64,000 bases of DNA, from positions 62,001 to 126,000 of the forward strand of contig JADFDM010000008.1 of assembly GCA_018262795.1 (NCBI GenBank). The letters run 5' to 3'. The position numbers and the translations under genes are program-made. The stretch is from Sphingobacteriales bacterium. Its GTDB lineage: Bacteria > Bacteroidota > Bacteroidia > Chitinophagales > LD1. The notes below the pieces were generated by a model. It had not been told where the DNA came from. It saw only the letters and a list, made by a program, of their open reading frames with translations, and did no database searches. Positions 60,282 to 64,000 of this stretch are shown piece by piece (positions within the stretch are counted from its first letter, which is position 1; every line of letters starts with the position of its first letter).

Positions 60282-62039
60282 ATGCCTGCTTTTATAACCT
60301 CTGTTTGGAATTCCATCTCATTGGCGGGAACGGAGACCGCCCATACTAAGCGGGAGAAGAATATTATCACGCTGCTGAATAAGGCATGGTTTATCGTCAT
60401 GGTCATTCAGTTTTGTTGCTTGGCATCGCATATCATTCATGGCTTACATCGCTCGGCAGTAATGACCGCGGAGTTCCTATTGTGTTTTGGCTTGCTACAC
60501 TTACTGATGCGAAAAGGAAGAGTGAACACCTTTAAGTTGGCGGCTATTCTGGTAATTAACGGCAACATTTTGGCTATGGCATATTTGCTGGGAGAACAAA
60601 CCCGCACGATTAACTTTCTTCTGCTCACGGCCATTATGCCCTTATATCTCTTCGAAACCCGGCAGCGCAAATTCACCTTCATAGGTATTGCGCTGAGTGT
60701 GTTGCCTTATGCTTTTTATCATTATACTACTTTCTATACTCAGGCATTTGCCTTGCCGCTGGCGGAGCAGATGAACATGTTTAATAGCACCACTTGGGAA
60801 ATAGTGCTTTGCCTCTTGACCTTACTGTTTTTGGTTTATCACAAGAATGCCATTTACGAAGAAGAAACCTTGGAGAAGGAGAAGCAACTGATGGATCAGA
60901 AGAAATTGTATGAGTGTATTTTGGAACAGATACCGGTGGATATTATCACTTTCGATAAGCAGTTGCGATATACCTACGTTAACAGTTCTGCCATTAAAAA
61001 CGCGGAAGTGCGCAAGTGGATGATAGGAAAGCGGAATGAAGATTTTTTCAAGAAATATGGCTTAGATTTAAAAATAGCCGAGGGTAGAGATAGAATACTG
61101 AGAGAAGCCATGTTGCAAGAAGGTAAAAGGGAATTTGAGGAAGCGTTTACGGATAAGAGAGGACAAGTGAAACACAGTTTGAAGGGTGCTTCACCCGTGT
61201 TTAGTGAGGATGGCAAAGACTTGTTGTGTTTGATTGGCTACTCGATGGATATTACCGATATTAAAGAAGCAGAACAGAAACAAAAAACGTATGCGCAAGA
61301 ATTGGAGCGGAAGAATGAAGACCTGCAACATTTTGTGAATGCTACCTCTCATGATCTCAAATCGCCTTTGCGCACCATCGCATCGTACCTGCAATTACTC
61401 GAGCGAAAGAATAAACAACTTTTAGATGAAGACTCACTTTCGCTGATTTCTACCACTATAAAATCTGTCAAACATCTCAATCAGTTGATTAGTGATATAT
61501 ATCAATATTCTGTAGCCGATCGGCAGGATGCACCGGAAGATACAGCCGATCTGAATGAGGTGCTTCATAGTATTCTGACTCAGATGTCGGATACCATCTC
61601 CGCTAAAAATGCTTTCATAAACTATCCCCCGCTTCCGGTGCTAAGGATGGCTCCTTCGCACGTTGGGCTTATTTTCTCCAATCTGCTGAACAATGCCCTA
61701 AAGTATTGCATTTCATCACCGCCAAGTGTAGCGGTAAATTGTGCGGAAGACGAGGTAAGCTATACTCTTAGCATCTCGGATAATGGAATCGGAATTCCTC
61801 CGCAATATCACTTGCAGATATTTGAAATATTCAAGCGGCTGCATCACAGTGGCGAATACGATGGCACCGGTGTGGGCCTTGCCATCTGTAAAAAGATTGT
61901 AGAATCGTACGGTGGGCGTATTTGGGTAGAGTCAGAAGCGGATAAAGGTTCTGTTTTTTACATCCATCTGCCAAAAGCAATGGTGAGTCTAACTACCAAT
62001 AGAATTTCTCAGCATCCGATATTCGCCATTGCCGGTTAA
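60282..62039 (+). CDS. Membrane sensor histidine kinase with PAS domain
   Basis: About 585 residues. It has an N-terminal membrane region of five or six helices (about 30-200), a PAS domain (about 215-330, ILEQIPVDIITFDKQLRY ... GYSMDITDIKEAE), the dimerisation/phospho-acceptor H-box ATSHDLKSPL, and a complete HATPase domain: NLLNNALKYC (N), ISDNGIGIP (G1), FEIFKRLH (F) and GTGVGLAICKKIVE (G2). It resembles phytochrome-like/light or redox-associated kinases of Bacteroidota. No partner regulator is adjacent, so its response regulator is elsewhere. I chose the ATG at MPAFITSVW because the earlier TTG lies in a TTTG-rich, promoter-like stretch. Confidence 0.9.
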   Translation: MPAFITSVWNSISLAGTETAHTKREKNIITLLNKAWFIVMVIQFCCLASHIIHGLHRSAVMTAEFLLCFGLLHLLMRKGRVNTFKLAAILVINGNILAMAYLLGEQTRTINFLLLTAIMPLYLFETRQRKFTFIGIALSVLPYAFYHYTTFYTQAFALPLAEQMNMFNSTTWEIVLCLLTLLFLVYHKNAIYEEETLEKEKQLMDQKKLYECILEQIPVDIITFDKQLRYTYVNSSAIKNAEVRKWMIGKRNEDFFKKYGLDLKIAEGRDRILREAMLQEGKREFEEAFTDKRGQVKHSLKGASPVFSEDGKDLLCLIGYSMDITDIKEAEQKQKTYAQELERKNEDLQHFVNATSHDLKSPLRTIASYLQLLERKNKQLLDEDSLSLISTTIKSVKHLNQLISDIYQYSVADRQDAPEDTADLNEVLHSILTQMSDTISAKNAFINYPPLPVLRMAPSHVGLIFSNLLNNALKYCISSPPSVAVNCAEDEVSYTLSISDNGIGIPPQYHLQIFEIFKRLHHSGEYDGTGVGLAICKKIVESYGGRIWVESEADKGSVFYIHLPKAMVSLTTNRISQHPIFAIAG

Positions 62040-62136
62040 GGTTTCTCTCGATCCACTCTTTCATACTTCCTTTTTTTTTTCTGCGTTAAAGAATCATTAA
62101 CGACCGCAGGCTTATTTTCGGTCATCAATTTCTGGT

Positions 62137-62144
62137 TACATTTG
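62137..62144 (+). promoter_or_regulatory. -7 promoter element for the AsmA-family gene
   Basis: TACATTTG matches TAnnTTTG exactly, 16 bases before the ATG at 62161. A TTTTCG about 17 bases upstream could be a degenerate -33 element. Confidence 0.5.
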
Positions 62145-62160
62145 AAAAAAATGAAGGACT

Positions 62161-64000
62161 ATGGCGAAAAAGATTTTAATAAGTGTACTGATTGTAGTAG
62201 TGTTGTTGCTGGGGGCATTAGTCAGCATTCCCTTTCTGTTTAAGGATAAAATAAACAACCGCATAAAGGAGGAAATTAATAAGCAGGTAACCGCTACGGT
62301 GGACTATGGTGACTTCGGATTAAGCCTGTTTCGCAGCTTTCCCAATTTTAGTTTTTCATTGAAAAATTTCTCAGTAGTGGGCAAGGACACTTTTAAAGGC
62401 GACACCTTAGCTTATGTTCCTCAGTTCAATTTTACGATAGATCTGATGAGTGTGTTTAAAGGAGAGAAGTATAAAATACTTGCGCTGAACATTGTAAACC
62501 CTATGGTGAATGCCAAAGTGAATTATGACGGAAAGGCCAATTGGGATATTATGAAACCTTCGGAACGTAAAACGGAGACAAGCACTGAGAGTTCTAATTT
62601 CTCTTTTGAAATAAAGCGATATAACATTGAACATGCTGAAATTTCGTACGATGATAAACAAGGAAACATGTCGGCTCTTTTGCACGATTTTAATTTTGAA
62701 GGCAGCGGGAATGTAACACAGGAGGTGTACGACCTTATCACCAAAACCAGTGTTGCAGAGTTGAGTTATAAAAGTGGTAGTGTGGCGTATCTCAGCCAAG
62801 CAAAATTAGATGCCGATATAAATCTGTCGGTAGATAACACCAACAGCAAATACACTTTTAAGGAGAACAGCATTTCGCTGAACGATCTGGGTTTGCAATT
62901 TGACGGCTCAGTGGCCATGCCCAAGAATGAAACGGATCTGGATATAAAATTCAAATCGAAGAAGACTGAGTTCAAGAGCCTTCTATCGCTTATCCCGGCT
63001 ATTTATAAGAAGGATTTTGATAAAGTAAAAACCGGTGGAAGTATAGCCCTGCAAGGCTTTGTAAAAGGGAAATATACCGAAACTATTTATCCGGCTTTCA
63101 ACCTTGACCTGAAGGTGAATAATGGCATGTTTCAGTACCCTGACTTACCGGTGGCCGTAAAAAATATTTTCATCACTTCTACCGTCAGCAAGGCACAGGG
63201 CGGGCTGGATTTGACGGTGATAGATGTTCCCAAGCTGCATCTCGAAGCCGGAACAGATCCGGTGGATGCTAAATTAAATGTGCGCACCCCGGTGAGCGAT
63301 CCGAATGTGAAGGCCAATGTTTTGGGCCGCTTAGACCTTGCTAATGTGCCCAAGTTTTACCCGATGGATGGTTTGAAACAACTCACCGGACTGCTGGTGA
63401 TGAACCTTGACTTTGCCGGGCGAATGAGCGATGTGGACAAGAAAAATTATCAAGCAATTAAGGCCGGAGGAAACCTGAAAGTGAGCAATCTGGTATATGA
63501 CAGTAAGGAAACTCCAATGCCGGTGAGGGTGAGTGATTTGCAGATGACATTTAACCCGCAAAATGTAACCTTGAATAATTTGAATGCCGCCTTGGGCAAA
63601 AGTGATTTTAGCGCAACGGGCAGCCTCGATAATTTTATGGCTTACCTATTCAACAAAGGCGATTTGCTCGGTACCGTCAATTTGAAATCGCGTCAGTTTG
63701 ATGTGAATGAGTGGCTACAAAAAGATGCGAATGCTCCGAAATCTTCCACCCCTGATACTGCCAAAACTGAATTTTTTAAAGTGCCCGCGCATATTGATTT
63801 CACGGCCACTTCTGAATTTGGGAAAGTGCTTTACGATAAGATTATATTGACCAATGTCAAAGGGAAAGTGACCATTAAGGACGAGGCCATTAACCTCACC
63901 GATTTGTTCGCCAATGTGCTGGGAGGAAACGCTACTATTTCTGCCCGTTACAACACCAAAAATCAGGATTACCCGGATGTGACTTTTAACTACAACATCA
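62161..64000 (+). CDS. AsmA-family protein (partial, runs off window)
   Basis: An uninterrupted reading frame of about 613 codons from this ATG to the right edge with no stop inside. It begins MAKKILISVLIVVVLLLGA, a single hydrophobic anchor, then IPFLFKDKINNRIKEEINKQ and a long beta-rich region with repeated 'DYGDFGLSLFRSFPNFSF' (in pieces: DYGDFGLSLF, RSFPNFSFSL) and 'GKANWDI' motifs, typical of AsmA-like proteins. They sit in the inner membrane with the bulk in the periplasm and are linked to outer-membrane lipid or protein assembly. The ATG at 62151 is out of frame. Confidence 0.88.
   Translation, partial: MAKKILISVLIVVVLLLGALVSIPFLFKDKINNRIKEEINKQVTATVDYGDFGLSLFRSFPNFSFSLKNFSVVGKDTFKGDTLAYVPQFNFTIDLMSVFKGEKYKILALNIVNPMVNAKVNYDGKANWDIMKPSERKTETSTESSNFSFEIKRYNIEHAEISYDDKQGNMSALLHDFNFEGSGNVTQEVYDLITKTSVAELSYKSGSVAYLSQAKLDADINLSVDNTNSKYTFKENSISLNDLGLQFDGSVAMPKNETDLDIKFKSKKTEFKSLLSLIPAIYKKDFDKVKTGGSIALQGFVKGKYTETIYPAFNLDLKVNNGMFQYPDLPVAVKNIFITSTVSKAQGGLDLTVIDVPKLHLEAGTDPVDAKLNVRTPVSDPNVKANVLGRLDLANVPKFYPMDGLKQLTGLLVMNLDFAGRMSDVDKKNYQAIKAGGNLKVSNLVYDSKETPMPVRVSDLQMTFNPQNVTLNNLNAALGKSDFSATGSLDNFMAYLFNKGDLLGTVNLKSRQFDVNEWLQKDANAPKSSTPDTAKTEFFKVPAHIDFTATSEFGKVLYDKIILTNVKGKVTIKDEAINLTDLFANVLGGNATISARYNTKNQDYPDVTFNYNI

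Overview
The window reads as ordinary chromosome of a member of the Bacteroidota, probably a gliding or surface-adhering environmental lineage near the Chitinophagales/Saprospirales. I cannot assign a genus from sequence alone. The evidence is fivefold: several secreted proteins with type IX secretion (T9SS) C-terminal signals of both the 'gliding motility C-terminal' and the 'Por' kind; a GldC gene; a SprB-repeat giant adhesin; a TonB-dependent receptor with a carboxypeptidase-like N-terminal domain; and repeated matches to the Bacteroidota -7 promoter element TAnnTTTG upstream of genes, with almost no Shine-Dalgarno sequences. I see no rRNA, tRNA, CRISPR array, insertion sequence, phage or plasmid module.

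Layout. 1-6.0 kb: end of a coiled-coil protein, a SMUG2-like uracil-DNA glycosylase, a small membrane protein, a palindrome-rich spacer, then an epimerase/CPBP-protease pair divergent from a GH1 glycosidase. 6.3-11.6 kb: two T9SS cargo proteins (one an M43 metalloprotease) and a small lipoprotein. 11.8-15.7 kb: trmN6, then a glycerol-3-phosphate acyltransferase overlapping gpsA, i.e. the start of phospholipid synthesis. 15.7-18.3 kb: a LytTR regulator with a TPR histidine kinase that appears soluble. 18.4-22.7 kb: a membrane-anchored protein, a beta-helix lipoprotein, a tiny membrane ORF, an aldo/keto reductase, a thioredoxin-like protein and gldC. 22.7-28.1 kb: a secreted esterase and a repeat adhesin, both T9SS cargo. 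28.3-32.5 kb: an operon of aldehyde dehydrogenase, a conserved membrane protein, aroB and aroA.

32.7-36.0 kb: a CAP-domain protein and penicillin-binding protein 1C. 36.5-39.4 kb: a small His-rich secreted protein and a flippase divergent from a polytopic membrane protein. 39.4-45.4 kb: HtrA protease, dapF, a GNAT enzyme, CorA, a polyprenyl synthase and an RNA pseudouridine synthase. 45.5-51.3 kb: a TonB-dependent receptor, a GT39/GT2 pair resembling an ArnT/ArnC-type lipid-linked sugar system, and a dipeptide epimerase. 51.7-56.6 kb: a 1636-residue adhesin with a thrombospondin-C-like head and 15 SprB repeats. 56.8-60.1 kb: guaA, a periplasmic binding protein and an uncharacterised protein with a PD-(D/E)XK-like signature in one operon. 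60.3-64 kb: a PAS histidine kinase and the start of an AsmA-family gene that runs off the end.

Themes. Envelope biogenesis dominates: peptidoglycan (dapF, dipeptide epimerase, PBP1C), phospholipid (plsB-like, gpsA), glycan export and transfer, and surface adhesins. No clearly new multi-gene system stands out. The most notable items are the nuclease-like orphan behind guaA, the SMUG2-like glycosylase, three genes whose -7 element almost abuts the start codon (leaderless or near-leaderless mRNAs), recombinogenic repeats inside the adhesins, and a scattered set of intergenic tracts built from short permuted words.
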